From contig NZ_CP087190.1 in the NCBI RefSeq assembly GCF_024749165.1, positions 2,515,501 to 2,579,500 of the forward strand: DNA of 64,000 nt. Direction: 5' to 3'. The stretch comes from Pseudomonas sp. B21-023 (GTDB lineage Bacteria; Pseudomonadota; Gammaproteobacteria; Pseudomonadales; Pseudomonadaceae). Under the pieces are notes generated by a model. It saw only the letters and a program-made list of their open reading frames with translations, did no database searches and was not told the DNA's origin. Of this stretch, positions 1-8,613 are shown piece after piece (within the stretch, counting starts at the first letter, position 1; each line of letters begins with the position of its first letter). Made by a program: the position numbers and the translations under genes.

Positions 1-365
1 CCGATCACCTCGCCGCTGGCAAGTGGCGGCAGCCAGGCCTGCTGTTGTTCAGGCGTGCCGTAGGCCAGCAACGGGCCACAGCCCACCGAGTTGTGGATGC
101 TCATCAGCGCCCCGATGGCGCCGTCGCCGGCGGCGATCTCCTCGACCGCCAGGGCATAGGCGACGTAGTCGGTGTAGCTGCCGCCGAAGTCTTCCGGCAC
201 CACCATGCCGAGCAGGCCCAGCTCGCCCATCTTGCGTACCACGTCGTCATCGATCCAGGCGGCCTTCTCCCAGGCCTGGGCATGGGGGGCGATCTCGCCG
301 CGGGCGAAGTCGCGCGCCATGTCGCGGATCATGATCTGTTCTTCGCTCAGTTCCAGGTCTTGCAT
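1..365 (-). CDS. Acyl-CoA dehydrogenase, N-terminal part (runs off the window)
   Basis: Only about 121 N-terminal residues lie in the window; the rest is beyond base 1. The visible part begins MQDLELSEEQ and continues through the helical N-terminal domain of the acyl-CoA dehydrogenase family, including GLLGMVVPEDFGG and the region ending near QQQAWLPPLASGE. The family oxidises acyl-CoA thioesters with FAD and passes electrons to ETF. The start lies only 16 bases after the stop of the upstream 3-hydroxyisobutyryl-CoA hydrolase-like gene on the same strand, so the two are probably co-transcribed. That suggests a branched-chain (isobutyryl-CoA/valine) substrate, which is an inference from context. 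Confidence 0.9.
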   Translation of the reverse strand, partial: MQDLELSEEQIMIRDMARDFARGEIAPHAQAWEKAAWIDDDVVRKMGELGLLGMVVPEDFGGSYTDYVAYALAVEEIAAGDGAIGALMSIHNSVGCGPLLAYGTPEQQQAWLPPLASGEVI

Positions 366-381
366 CTGTGTACTCCCGGGC

Positions 382-1452
382 TCACAGGCCTTCGAAGAAT
401 TGGTCGACGCGCTGCGCGGTGAGTTCGCCCAGGGTCGGCGGGTTCCAGCGCGGCTGCTTGTCCTTGTCGATGATCAGGGCGCGCACGCCCTCGATGATGT
501 CGCCGTACTCGAACCACTGGCGGTCGATGTGCAGTTCCATGGCGAAACAGTCTTCCAGGCTCAGGTGGCGGCCACGGCGCAGCAGCTCCAGGGTCACGGC
601 CATGGCCAGCGGCGAGCGGGTTTCCAGCAGGGCGGCAGTCTCCAGCGCCCACGGGTGGCTGTCGCCGATGGTCACGGCGCGCAGCTGTTCGATGATGCTG
701 GGCAGGTCGGGCAGGGCGAAGAAGTGGTCGATCACCGGGCGCAGGCGCGCCAGCGGGGCGTCCTCGAGCACCTGGGTGCCGAGCTTGGCCAGCAGGCCCT
801 GCAGGTCCTTGAGCGGGTGCTCGCCGAACACCAGGCGGTCCAGGCCTTCATCCAGCGCGGCCAGCCTGGTGCTGTCCAGATACCAGTCGGCGAGGCCGCA
901 GTACAGGGCGTCGGCGGCCTTGACCTGGGTACCGCTGACGCCCAGGTAGATGCCCAGCTCGCCGGGCACGCGGGACAGGAAGTAGCTGCCGCCGACGTCC
1001 GGGAAGTAGCCGATACCCACCTCGGGCATCCCTAGGCGGCTGCGCTCGGTGACGATGCGCAGGTCGCAGCCCTGGGCCAGGCCCATGCCGCCGCCGAGGG
1101 TGAAGCCATCCATCAATACCAGCACCGGCTTGCGGTAGCGGTGCAGGCACAGGTCCAGGGCATATTCCTCGACGAAGAAATCCTCGTGCAGCTTTTCGCC
1201 GGCCTTGAAGCTGTCGTGCAGCGAGCGGATGTCGCCGCCGGCGCAGAAACCCTTGGGCCCCTCGCCACGCAGCATCACGGCCTGCACCTGCGGGTCCTGC
1301 GCCCATTGGTCGAGGTGGTGCTGCAGGCTGCGCACCATGTCCAGGGTCAGGGCGTTGAGGCCGGCTGGGCGGTTGAGGGTGAGGTGGCCAATGTGGTTGC
1401 GGACCTCGGCCAGTACCTGATCCGTTGCCGAGGGTTGAGCGTGCGCGGTCAT
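382..1452 (-). CDS. 3-hydroxyisobutyryl-CoA hydrolase / enoyl-CoA hydratase-isomerase family
   Basis: The 356-residue protein has the crotonase fold. The oxyanion-hole segment GFCAGGDIRSL lies near residues 70-80 and GGGMGLAQGCDLRI near 120-135, followed by PEVGIGYFPDVGGSYFLSR. Length and the long C-terminal region (ECCH_2 type) fit 3-hydroxyisobutyryl-CoA hydrolase of valine breakdown better than a 260-residue enoyl-CoA hydratase. A GGGAGA ribosome site precedes the ATG. It is the upstream gene of a pair with the acyl-CoA dehydrogenase. A generic enoyl-CoA hydratase remains the alternative. Confidence 0.85.
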   Translation of the reverse strand: MTAHAQPSATDQVLAEVRNHIGHLTLNRPAGLNALTLDMVRSLQHHLDQWAQDPQVQAVMLRGEGPKGFCAGGDIRSLHDSFKAGEKLHEDFFVEEYALDLCLHRYRKPVLVLMDGFTLGGGMGLAQGCDLRIVTERSRLGMPEVGIGYFPDVGGSYFLSRVPGELGIYLGVSGTQVKAADALYCGLADWYLDSTRLAALDEGLDRLVFGEHPLKDLQGLLAKLGTQVLEDAPLARLRPVIDHFFALPDLPSIIEQLRAVTIGDSHPWALETAALLETRSPLAMAVTLELLRRGRHLSLEDCFAMELHIDRQWFEYGDIIEGVRALIIDKDKQPRWNPPTLGELTAQRVDQFFEGL

Positions 1453-1765
1453 CGCGGTCTCCCTGCTTTGTTATTGATTTTCCAAGTGAAGTCCTGGAGT
1501 GCGCGAGCGGATCGGTCGATCCTGTCATGCAAATTTACCTTGCACAATTGGCAAATCTGCAGGGCTGCCCTGCATTTTTGTCGTCACGCGCGCTCTTGGC
1601 CGAGGCATCCACTGTAGCAACTACCGGTTACCTGTAGGAGCTTGCCCCGCGATGGCGTCGCTACAGGCGGAACGATGGTCGCCTCTCACCCCGAAGGGTG
1701 ATAGCCGCCCCGTCCCCCCCATGAAACAATCCCGTCCAGCACTCACCCTGGCGGGGAAGATAATA
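1453..1765. other. Divergent intergenic region (313 bp)
   Basis: This spacer separates the leftward acyl-CoA operon from the rightward LuxR-type regulator and should hold both promoters. Reading frames continue through it upstream of base 1766, but their composition is not protein-like. The only structure I see is the hairpin at 1631-1667. Confidence 0.5.
1631..1667. repeat. REP-like hairpin
   Basis: CCTGTAG at 1631-1637 pairs with CTACAGG at 1661-1667 around a core resembling the GAGCTTGCCCCGCGA part of Pseudomonas extragenic palindromes. Confidence 0.5.
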
Positions 1766-2614
1766 ATGAGCAATGCCCAGCTGAATTCGCCCGACTGGTA
1801 TGCGCAGATGGCCCGCGTGGTCGACGCCATCGGCACCCCAGGCTTCGTCGAGGCACTGTTCGCCGCGCTCAACCAACTGGCAGCGTGCCAGGCCATCACC
1901 GTGTTCCTCTACCCGCGCAAGGGCCTGCCGTCGGCGCTGTTCGCCAAGGACGACGAGGGACCCTGGCTGCCCGAGGGCAACGTGCAGAAGTACCTCGAAG
2001 GCTACTACCTGCTGTGCCCGTTCTACCGCGCCTGTATGGACGGCGTGCCCGCCGGTTGCTATCGCCTGAGCGATGTCGCCCCCGACCACTTCAAGCGCAG
2101 CGAGTACTACACCTCGTTCTACCAGCACGCGCACCTGGAGGACGAACTCAACTACCTGGTGCCGCTGGACGCCCAGCTGACCATCGCCGTGGCCCTGGGC
2201 AGCACCCGGCGCCTGGGCAGTCGCCAGGTGGCCGAGCTCAAGTGCGTCGCCGCCTGGGTGGCGGCGGTGGTGCGCCGGCACTGGGGGCAACTGGATGCCG
2301 AGGCCCTGGGCGGGCGCTTCGAAAGCGCGCTGGGGCGGCAGATCAACGCCGCGCTGAACAACTTCGGCTCGTCCTTGCTCACCGAGCGTGAGTGCCATGT
2401 CGCCCAGTACCTGCTGCGCGGCCATTCCACGCGTTCGCTGGCCGAGCGCCTGGGCATCAGCGAAGACACGGTCAAGACCCACCGCAAGAACCTCTACGCC
2501 AAGCTCGATATCGCCACCCAGGCCGAGCTGTTCTCGCTGTTCATCGCCTCGCTGGCCCAGGCCCAGGAAGGCTTGAGCAAGGACCCGCTGGAAAGCTACC
2601 TGCGACGGCGCTGA
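1766..2614 (+). CDS. LuxR-family (HTH) transcriptional regulator
   Basis: The 282-residue protein ends in a LuxR-type helix-turn-helix at about residues 208-270. LTERECHVAQYLL, GISEDTVKTHRKNLYAKL and a following leucine-rich helix are clearly visible. The first 200 residues resemble no sensor domain that I can name. The frame is open further upstream, but the ATG at 1766 has GGGGAAG about eight bases before it and marks the start of protein-like sequence. The gene precedes the aldehyde dehydrogenase and aminotransferase genes on the same strand with a 67-base gap, so it probably controls them. The inducer cannot be told from sequence. Confidence 0.85.
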   Translation: MSNAQLNSPDWYAQMARVVDAIGTPGFVEALFAALNQLAACQAITVFLYPRKGLPSALFAKDDEGPWLPEGNVQKYLEGYYLLCPFYRACMDGVPAGCYRLSDVAPDHFKRSEYYTSFYQHAHLEDELNYLVPLDAQLTIAVALGSTRRLGSRQVAELKCVAAWVAAVVRRHWGQLDAEALGGRFESALGRQINAALNNFGSSLLTERECHVAQYLLRGHSTRSLAERLGISEDTVKTHRKNLYAKLDIATQAELFSLFIASLAQAQEGLSKDPLESYLRRR

Positions 2615-2681
2615 CCCACCGCTTCACCTCATCCAGACAACGACAATCACCGGCCCGGGTGTGGCCGGAGGGGAGACCTGC

Positions 2682-4172
2682 GTGCATACGAAAAGCGATT
2701 GGCTGCAGCGCGCCGCGCGGCAAAGCTTCATCACCACCGCATTGATTGACGGGCGCCCGGTGGCGGCCCGCGACGGCGCCACCTTCGCCGCCATCAACCC
2801 GGCGACCGAGCAGTGCCTGGCCCAGGTCGCCGCCTGTGCCGACAGCGAGATCGACCAGGCGGTGAGCGCCGCCCGCCGCGCCTTCGAGCACGGTCCCTGG
2901 GCACGCATGGCGCCGGCCGAGCGCAAGCGCGTACTGCTGCGCCTGGCCGAGCTGATGTTGGCCCACCGCGAGGAACTGGCGCTGCTCGACTCGCTGAACA
3001 TGGGCAAGCCGGTGATGGATGCCTACAGCATCGATGTGCCCGGCGCGGCCCAGGTGTTCGCCTGGTATGGCGAGGCGCTGGATAAGCTCTATGACCAGGT
3101 CGCCCCGACCGCCGCCAGCGCCGTGGCGATGATCAGCCGCGAGGCGTTGGGCGTGGTCGGCGCGGTGGTGCCGTGGAACTTCCCGCTGGACATGGCCGCC
3201 TGGAAGGTCGCCCCGGCGCTCGCCGCAGGCAACAGCGTGGTGCTCAAGCCCGCCGAGCAGTCGCCATTCTCGGCTCTGCGCCTGGCCGAGCTGGCCCTGG
3301 AGGCCGGGTTGCCGGAGGGCGTGCTCAACGTGGTACCGGGCCTGGGCGAAACCGCTGGCCGTGCCCTGGGCCTGCACCCGGACGTGGATTGCCTGGTGTT
3401 CACCGGCTCTACCCAGGTGGGCAAGTACTTCATGCAGTATTCGGCGCAGTCGAACCTCAAGCAGGTGTGGCTCGAATGCGGCGGCAAGAGCCCGAACCTG
3501 GTGTTCGACGATTGCCGCGACCTCGACCTGGCGGCGCAAAAGGCCGCGTTCGGCATCTTCTTCAACCAGGGCGAGGTGTGCTCGGCCAATTCGCGGCTGT
3601 ACGTGCAGCGCTCGATCCACGACGAGTTCGTTGAGCGTCTGCTGCGCCAGGCCCGTGAATGGCTGCCGGGCGACCCGCTGGACCCGGCCAGCCGTGCCGG
3701 CGCCATCGTCGATGCCACGCAGACCGCGCGTATCGAAGCCGCCATCGGCCAGGCCCGGGAGCAGGGCGCACGACTGCGCTGCGGCGGTGAGCGCCTGAGC
3801 GTGAACGGCTCGCGCAACTTCATCACGCCAACGATCTTCACCGACGTGCGCCAGGACATGGCCCTGGCCCGTGACGAGATCTTCGGCCCGGTGCTGGCGG
3901 TCAGCACCTTCGACGACGAGGAGCAGGCCATCGCCCTGGCCAACGACAGCGTTTATGGGCTGGCCGCGTCGGTGTGGAGCGACGATCTCAACCGTGCCCA
4001 CCGCGTGGCCCGACGGCTCAGGGCCGGCACGGTGTCGGTCAACACCGTCGACGCCCTGGATGTGACCGTGCCGTTCGGTGGTGGGCGCCAGTCCGGTTTC
4101 GGTCGCGACCTCTCGCTGCATTCGTTCGACAAGTACACCCAGCTCAAGACCACCTGGATCCAGCTGCGCTGA
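2682..4172 (+). CDS. Aldehyde dehydrogenase (gamma-glutamyl/4-aminobutyraldehyde type)
   Basis: The 496-residue protein is a full-length NAD(P)-dependent aldehyde dehydrogenase. Landmarks are the cofactor region VVPWNFPLDMAAWK (about 155-170), VFTGSTQVGK, the general-base glutamate in LECGGKSPN and the catalytic cysteine in NQGEVCSANSR (about 300). I chose the GTG at 2682 because GGAGGGGA lies seven bases before it; an in-frame GTG at 2661 lacks a site. It is followed 22 bases later by a class-III aminotransferase, so the pair probably turns an amine (putrescine or a similar polyamine) into the corresponding acid. The exact substrate is inference. Confidence 0.88.
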   Translation: MHTKSDWLQRAARQSFITTALIDGRPVAARDGATFAAINPATEQCLAQVAACADSEIDQAVSAARRAFEHGPWARMAPAERKRVLLRLAELMLAHREELALLDSLNMGKPVMDAYSIDVPGAAQVFAWYGEALDKLYDQVAPTAASAVAMISREALGVVGAVVPWNFPLDMAAWKVAPALAAGNSVVLKPAEQSPFSALRLAELALEAGLPEGVLNVVPGLGETAGRALGLHPDVDCLVFTGSTQVGKYFMQYSAQSNLKQVWLECGGKSPNLVFDDCRDLDLAAQKAAFGIFFNQGEVCSANSRLYVQRSIHDEFVERLLRQAREWLPGDPLDPASRAGAIVDATQTARIEAAIGQAREQGARLRCGGERLSVNGSRNFITPTIFTDVRQDMALARDEIFGPVLAVSTFDDEEQAIALANDSVYGLAASVWSDDLNRAHRVARRLRAGTVSVNTVDALDVTVPFGGGRQSGFGRDLSLHSFDKYTQLKTTWIQLR

Positions 4173-4187
4173 TATTCACCCGAGGAG

Positions 4188-4195
4188 AACAACAA
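4188..4195 (+). promoter_or_regulatory. Candidate Crc/Hfq catabolite-repression motif
   Basis: AACAACAA matches the AANAANAA pattern bound by Hfq with Crc in pseudomonads. It sits between the ribosome site and the start codon of the aminotransferase and overlaps the first base of the ATG, a usual place for Crc control of amine catabolism. The motif is short, so chance is possible. Confidence 0.5.
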
Positions 4196-5586
4196 TGAAC
4201 GCACCCATCACCCCGGCGACCGGCAAACGCGATACCCGCGACTACCAGGCTGGCGACGCCGCCCACCACATTCACGCCTTCCTCGACCAGAAGGCGCTCA
4301 ACGCCGAGGGACCGCGGGTCATCACCCGCGGCGAGGGCCTGTACCTGTGGGACAACGACGGTCGCCGCTACCTGGACGGCATGTCCGGCCTGTGGTGCAC
4401 CCAGCTCGGTTATGGCCGCAAGGACCTGACTGCCGCCGCCGCCGCGCAGATGGACCAGCTGGCCTACTACAACATGTTTTTCCACACCACCCACCCGGCG
4501 GTGATCGAGCTGTCCGAGCTGCTGTTCAGCCTGCTGCCCGGCCACTACAGCCACGCCATCTACACCAACTCCGGCTCCGAGGCCAACGAGGTGCTGATCC
4601 GCACCGTGCGCCGTTACTGGCAGGTGGTCGGCCAGCCGCGCAAGAAGATCATGATCGGCCGCTGGAACGGCTACCACGGCTCGACCCTGGCGGCCACGGC
4701 GTTGGGTGGCATGAAGTTCATGCACGAAATGGGCGGGTTGATCCCGGATGTGGCGCATATCGACGAACCGTACTGGTTCGCCGCGGGTGGCGAGCTGACC
4801 CCGGCGGAATTCGGCCGCCGTTGCGCCCAGCAACTGGAGGAGAAGATCCTCGAACTGGGCGCCGAGAACGTTGCGGGCTTCATCGCCGAGCCGTTCCAGG
4901 GCGCCGGCGGCATGATCTTCCCGCCCGAGAGCTACTGGCCCGAGATCCAGCGCATCTGCCGCCAGTACGACGTGCTGCTGTGCGCCGACGAGGTGATTGG
5001 TGGTTTCGGCCGCACCGGCGAATGGTGCGCCCACCAGCACTTCGGCTTCGAGCCGGATACGCTGTCCATCGCCAAGGGCCTGACCAGCGGCTACGTGCCC
5101 ATGGGCGGCCTGGTGTTGAGCAAGCGTATTGCCGAGGCGTTGGTGGAGCGGGGCGGGGTATTCGCCCACGGCCTGACCTATTCCGGCCACCCGGTGGCGG
5201 CGGCGGTAGCCATCGCCAACCTCAAGGCCTTGCGCGACGAGGGTATCGTGCGCCGGGTCAAGGACGACACCGGCCCGTACCTGCAGCGCATCCTGCGCGA
5301 GGTGTTCGCCGATCACCCGTTGATCGGTGAAGTACAGGGCACCGGGCTGGTGGCAGCCTTGCAGTTCGCCGAGGACAAGGCCACGCGCAAGCGCTTCGCC
5401 AACGAGAACGACCTGGCCTGGCAGTGCCGCACCTTTGGTTTCGAGGAAGGGGTGATCATCCGCTCGACCCTGGGGCGGATGATCATGGCGCCGGCCCTGG
5501 TGGCCAGCCGTGGCGAGCTGGACGAACTGGTGGAGAAGACGCGTATCGCGGTGGACCGTGTGGCACGATCGGTGGGCCGAGGCTGA
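4195..5586 (+). CDS. Class-III (PLP) aminotransferase, putrescine/polyamine:pyruvate type
   Basis: The 463-residue fold-type I aminotransferase shows SGSEANEVLIRTVRRYW (phosphate binding), the PLP-contacting aspartate in LLCADEVIGGFGRTG, and the lysine that forms the Schiff base in LSIAKGLTSGYVPMG. Sequence style and length match SpuC-like putrescine or omega-amino:pyruvate transaminases. GAGGAG precedes the ATG. It lies directly behind the aldehyde dehydrogenase and LuxR-type genes, which gives a short amine-degradation operon. Beta-alanine or another diamine is an alternative substrate. Confidence 0.88.
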   Translation: MNAPITPATGKRDTRDYQAGDAAHHIHAFLDQKALNAEGPRVITRGEGLYLWDNDGRRYLDGMSGLWCTQLGYGRKDLTAAAAAQMDQLAYYNMFFHTTHPAVIELSELLFSLLPGHYSHAIYTNSGSEANEVLIRTVRRYWQVVGQPRKKIMIGRWNGYHGSTLAATALGGMKFMHEMGGLIPDVAHIDEPYWFAAGGELTPAEFGRRCAQQLEEKILELGAENVAGFIAEPFQGAGGMIFPPESYWPEIQRICRQYDVLLCADEVIGGFGRTGEWCAHQHFGFEPDTLSIAKGLTSGYVPMGGLVLSKRIAEALVERGGVFAHGLTYSGHPVAAAVAIANLKALRDEGIVRRVKDDTGPYLQRILREVFADHPLIGEVQGTGLVAALQFAEDKATRKRFANENDLAWQCRTFGFEEGVIIRSTLGRMIMAPALVASRGELDELVEKTRIAVDRVARSVGRG

Positions 5587-5608
5587 AACCCGGGGCGCGC
5601 AGGCGCCC

Positions 5609-5710
5609 CTTCGCCGGCAAGCCGGCTCCCACAGGGTCCGCGCAATTCGTGAGTTCCGCGCTGTACCTGTGGGAGCCGGCTTGCCGGCGAGGGGTTGCGT
5701 AGCAGCCCCA
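5609..5710. repeat. Inverted pair of REP elements
   Basis: CGCCGGCAAGCCGGCTCCCAC at the left and its reverse complement at about 5670-5690 form a convergent REP pair (REPINC-like) between convergent genes. This is the common 35-bp repeat class of P. putida-type genomes. Confidence 0.85.
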
Positions 5711-5753
5711 GTGACGCGAACTGACAGACATTACCCTTTCGCCCGTGATGGTT

Positions 5754-5960
5754 TCAGCGCCGCTCGCGCTGGCGCAGCGCCGTCACCGTCTCACCCGCGA
5801 CCCCCCAGTTGTCGGTGGGCACCTCCTCGATGACCACGAAAGTGCTTGCCGGTGGCTTGTTCAGCACCTGTTCCAGCAAACGCGTGGTGCCTTCGATCAG
5901 CTGGCGTTTGTGTTCGGCCGTGACGCCTTCTTCGGTGATGCGGATATGGACATAAGGCAT
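5754..5960 (-). CDS. 4-oxalocrotonate tautomerase family protein
   Basis: The 68-residue product begins MPYVHIRITEEGVT. Removal of the initiator methionine would expose Pro-1, the catalytic base of the tautomerase superfamily. Length fits the 4-OT subfamily, which acts as hexamers. The frame is open upstream to 6005, but only the start at 5960 exposes the proline. It lies 16 bases behind the SDR gene on the same strand, so both are probably one operon. The actual substrate is unknown. Confidence 0.85.
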   Translation of the reverse strand: MPYVHIRITEEGVTAEHKRQLIEGTTRLLEQVLNKPPASTFVVIEEVPTDNWGVAGETVTALRQRERR

Positions 5961-5976
5961 GTGCGTGGCTCCCGTT

Positions 5977-6711
5977 TCAGTGCCAGGTGCCGGCGGTGCT
6001 GCCACCGTCGACGGGCAGCACGGCGCCGCTGACGAAGCGCGCGTCGGTCAGGTACAGCACGGCGTTCACCACGTCCTCGGGCTGGCCGGTGCGTCCACTC
6101 GGCGACAGTGCGCCGAGGCCTTCGGTGCTGCCGTTGTGCAGCGGGGTGTCGATGATCCCCGGGGCCACGGCGTTGACCTGCACGCCGCTGGCAGCCAGTT
6201 CCAGCGCCAGGCCCTTGACCGCCTGGTTCAGCCCGCCCTTGACCAGCACCGGCAATAGTGCCGGCACACGGGTGTCCGGTTGCAGCGCCACCGAAGCGGT
6301 GATCGCGACGATATGCCCGTGCCCTTGGGCCTTCATCACCCGGGCGGCGGCCTGGGCGGGGTAGAAGAAGCCCTTGAGGTTGGTGCCGACCAGCGCGTCG
6401 ACATCGGCCTCGGTGTAGTCGGTCACAGGTTTCGGGATGAAGATGCCGGCGTTGTTGACCAGGATGTCGACCTGGCCAAAAGCTTTCTGGGCGGCGGCGA
6501 ACAACCGCTCTGCAGTGGCTTTCTCGGCGATGTCGCCGGCCACGCCGATAAAGCCACGCGGGTTGCCCAGGCGGGCGGCGGCCTGGTCCAGACGAGCCTG
6601 GGTGCGGGCGTTGCCGACCACGTTGTCGCCACGTTCGAGGAAGGCCTGGGCCAGGGCGAAGCCCAGGCCGCTGGAGGCGCCGGTGATGATGACGGTTCTT
6701 GCGGTGCTCAT
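5977..6711 (-). CDS. SDR-family oxidoreductase lacking the usual catalytic tyrosine
   Basis: The 244-residue protein has the Rossmann motif TGASSGLG (about 11-18), NNAG near 88 and the classical C-terminal VDGG. In classical SDRs the active site reads YxxxK. Here the corresponding stretch is PALLPVLVKGGLNQ: the lysine is present but no tyrosine stands four residues before it. Some SDR groups have similar replacements, so it need not be inactive, but assignment as a standard ketoreductase is uncertain. It is divergent from a LysR regulator and co-directional with the tautomerase. Confidence 0.82.
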   Translation of the reverse strand: MSTARTVIITGASSGLGFALAQAFLERGDNVVGNARTQARLDQAAARLGNPRGFIGVAGDIAEKATAERLFAAAQKAFGQVDILVNNAGIFIPKPVTDYTEADVDALVGTNLKGFFYPAQAAARVMKAQGHGHIVAITASVALQPDTRVPALLPVLVKGGLNQAVKGLALELAASGVQVNAVAPGIIDTPLHNGSTEGLGALSPSGRTGQPEDVVNAVLYLTDARFVSGAVLPVDGGSTAGTWH

Positions 6712-6805
6712 GGGGGAAATCTCCGGTGGGTCGAGCCAGTGCTCGGGTGTGCAGCCACTCTAGGCTGTAACGCCGACTTGAAAAATGAGGCGTGTGGCAT
6801 TTCAA

Positions 6806-6829
6806 TCGATACATCATGTAATCAATCGA
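6806..6829. promoter_or_regulatory. Candidate LysR-type operator between the SDR and its regulator
   Basis: TCGAT at 6806-6810 and ATCGA at 6825-6829 form an interrupted dyad directly in front of the LysR start codon, inside the 125-bp divergent spacer. The position suits autoregulation and control of the SDR/tautomerase pair. It is an inference from symmetry only. Confidence 0.35.
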
Positions 6830-6836
6830 GCCACCC

Positions 6837-7757
6837 ATGACCCGCCACTTCGATGATCTGCAACTGGGCAGCCTGGAGCTGTTCTGCCTTGCCGCCGATG
6901 CCCGCAGCTTTACCGAAGCCGCGACCCTCGCCAGTGTCACCCCCGCGGCGGTGAGCCGTTCGGTGGCGCGCCTGGAGGAACGCCTGGGCGTGCGCCTGTT
7001 CGTGCGCACCACCCGGCAGATGCGCCTGAGCGAGGCCGGCCAGGCCTACTACCAGCATTGCCGCCAGGCGCTGGGCCAACTGGTCGAGGCCGAGCGCCAG
7101 GTCACCGGTGGTCAGCTCGAGCCTGCGGGCTGCCTGCGTATCAGCGCGCCGACGCCTTACGCCCATCACCGCCTGTTGCCGCTGCTGCCGCGTTTTCGCC
7201 AACGCTATCCGCGGGTGCAGGTGGACGTGCACGTGAGCAACCGCAACGTCGATTTCGCCGAAGAGCATTTCGACCTGGCGATTCGCGGACGCGCACCGGC
7301 CGACTCGCGGCTGGTGGCCCGGCGCCTGGAGGATGCCGAGCTGGTGGTGGTCGCCACCCCGGGCTACCTGGCCCAGGCCGGTGTGCCACAGACCCTTGAG
7401 GACTTGGCCGGGCACCAGTGCATCCAGTTCGAACTGCCCAGCAATGGCCGGCGTCCTCCCTGGAGTTTTCGTCGCGAGGGGCAATGGGTCGAACTGGAAA
7501 CCCAGGGCGCCTTGACCTGCCTGGGCGATTTTCTCGCCACCACCACCCTGGTGCGTCATGGCGGCGGGCTGATGCAGGCCTACCGCTTCACCGTGCAGGA
7601 CGCCCTGGACAGCGGCGAGCTGGTGGAGGTGCTGGCCGGGCATGGCGGCACGTCGCGGCCGTTCATGCTGGTCTATCCCCAGGCCCGCCACATGCCGCTG
7701 AAGGTCCGCGTGTTCATCGACTTCCTGGTGGCCGAGGTGGGTCTGCCGTTGGGCTGA
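6837..7757 (+). CDS. LysR-family transcriptional regulator
   Basis: The 306-residue protein has an N-terminal winged helix (LELFCLAADARSFTEAAT, TPAAVSRSVARLEERLGVRLF) and a substrate-binding domain starting near residue 95 (GCLRISAPTPYAHHRLLPLL). These are typical of CrgA-like LTTRs. It is transcribed away from the SDR/tautomerase pair and is likely its regulator. The ligand is unknown. Confidence 0.9.
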   Translation: MTRHFDDLQLGSLELFCLAADARSFTEAATLASVTPAAVSRSVARLEERLGVRLFVRTTRQMRLSEAGQAYYQHCRQALGQLVEAERQVTGGQLEPAGCLRISAPTPYAHHRLLPLLPRFRQRYPRVQVDVHVSNRNVDFAEEHFDLAIRGRAPADSRLVARRLEDAELVVVATPGYLAQAGVPQTLEDLAGHQCIQFELPSNGRRPPWSFRREGQWVELETQGALTCLGDFLATTTLVRHGGGLMQAYRFTVQDALDSGELVEVLAGHGGTSRPFMLVYPQARHMPLKVRVFIDFLVAEVGLPLG

Positions 7758-7873
7758 AGCCCTGTGGCGCCGACCTTGGCGGACTATGCTCTGAGCAGCT
7801 CCGGCAATCGGCCGGTTGGGCCTCTCGCGGGCTCTGGTGTAAGCTCTCCCGGACTTCACCACGAGACCGCCGC

Positions 7874-8572
7874 ATGACCTCGCCCAGCCCGCGCCTGGAC
7901 AGCCTGCTCACCGGCAGCGCCCGGCCATTCACCCGCCCAGGTTCCCTCAGCGCCATCGACAAGCAACCCCGCCAAGGCCCCTTGCGGGTGACCTTGCTCG
8001 GTATCGCCGGTGACGAACAGGGCGATCTGCGCGTGCACGGCGGCGTCGAGAAGGCCATCCACCACTATCCCCGCGATCACTACCCCGACTGGGTCGCGGA
8101 ACTCGGCGAACACCCCTTGCTGACCCGGCCGGGTGCCTTCGGCGAGAACTTCAGCAGCAGCGGCTGGCGCGAGGCCGATGTGTGCCTGGGCGACCGTATC
8201 CGCGTCGGCACGGCATTGCTGGAGATCTCCCAGGGGCGCATGCCGTGCTGGAAGCTCAACGACCGTTTCGACGTGGAGCAGATGGCGCTGCGGGTGCAGC
8301 AGAGCGGACGCACCGGCTGGTACTACCGGGTGCTGGAGGAGGGCGAGGTACAGGCGGGCGATGCCCTGCAACTGGTCGAGCGGCCCTATGGCCAGTGGTC
8401 GGTGGCGCGGCTTTCGGCGGTGCTGTTCGACAAGCAACTGGAGCCCGGCCTGTTGCGCGAGTGCCTGGAACTGCCGCTGGTGCCGAACTGGCGTCGCACT
8501 CTGGAAAAGCGCCTGGAGCAACGCCAGGTCGAGGACTGGACTTCGCGCCTGCACGGCCGCAGCGACAGCTGA
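7874..8572 (+). CDS. MOSC-domain protein, YiiM-like
   Basis: The 232-residue protein contains the MOSC core RVHGGVEKAIHHYPRDHYPDW, GAFGENF and the conserved cysteine segment RMPCWKLNDRF, as in YiiM, a molybdenum-cofactor enzyme that reduces N-hydroxylated bases. The length is close to E. coli YiiM. The ATG at 7874 is preferred over the open frame upstream, because the family homology begins there. The next gene, a 5'-nucleotidase, follows after 41 bases. Confidence 0.85.
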   Translation: MTSPSPRLDSLLTGSARPFTRPGSLSAIDKQPRQGPLRVTLLGIAGDEQGDLRVHGGVEKAIHHYPRDHYPDWVAELGEHPLLTRPGAFGENFSSSGWREADVCLGDRIRVGTALLEISQGRMPCWKLNDRFDVEQMALRVQQSGRTGWYYRVLEEGEVQAGDALQLVERPYGQWSVARLSAVLFDKQLEPGLLRECLELPLVPNWRRTLEKRLEQRQVEDWTSRLHGRSDS

Positions 8573-8613
8573 ACGGCATCGCGCAGAACATCTACCCACA
8601 CAAGGAATGCCCC

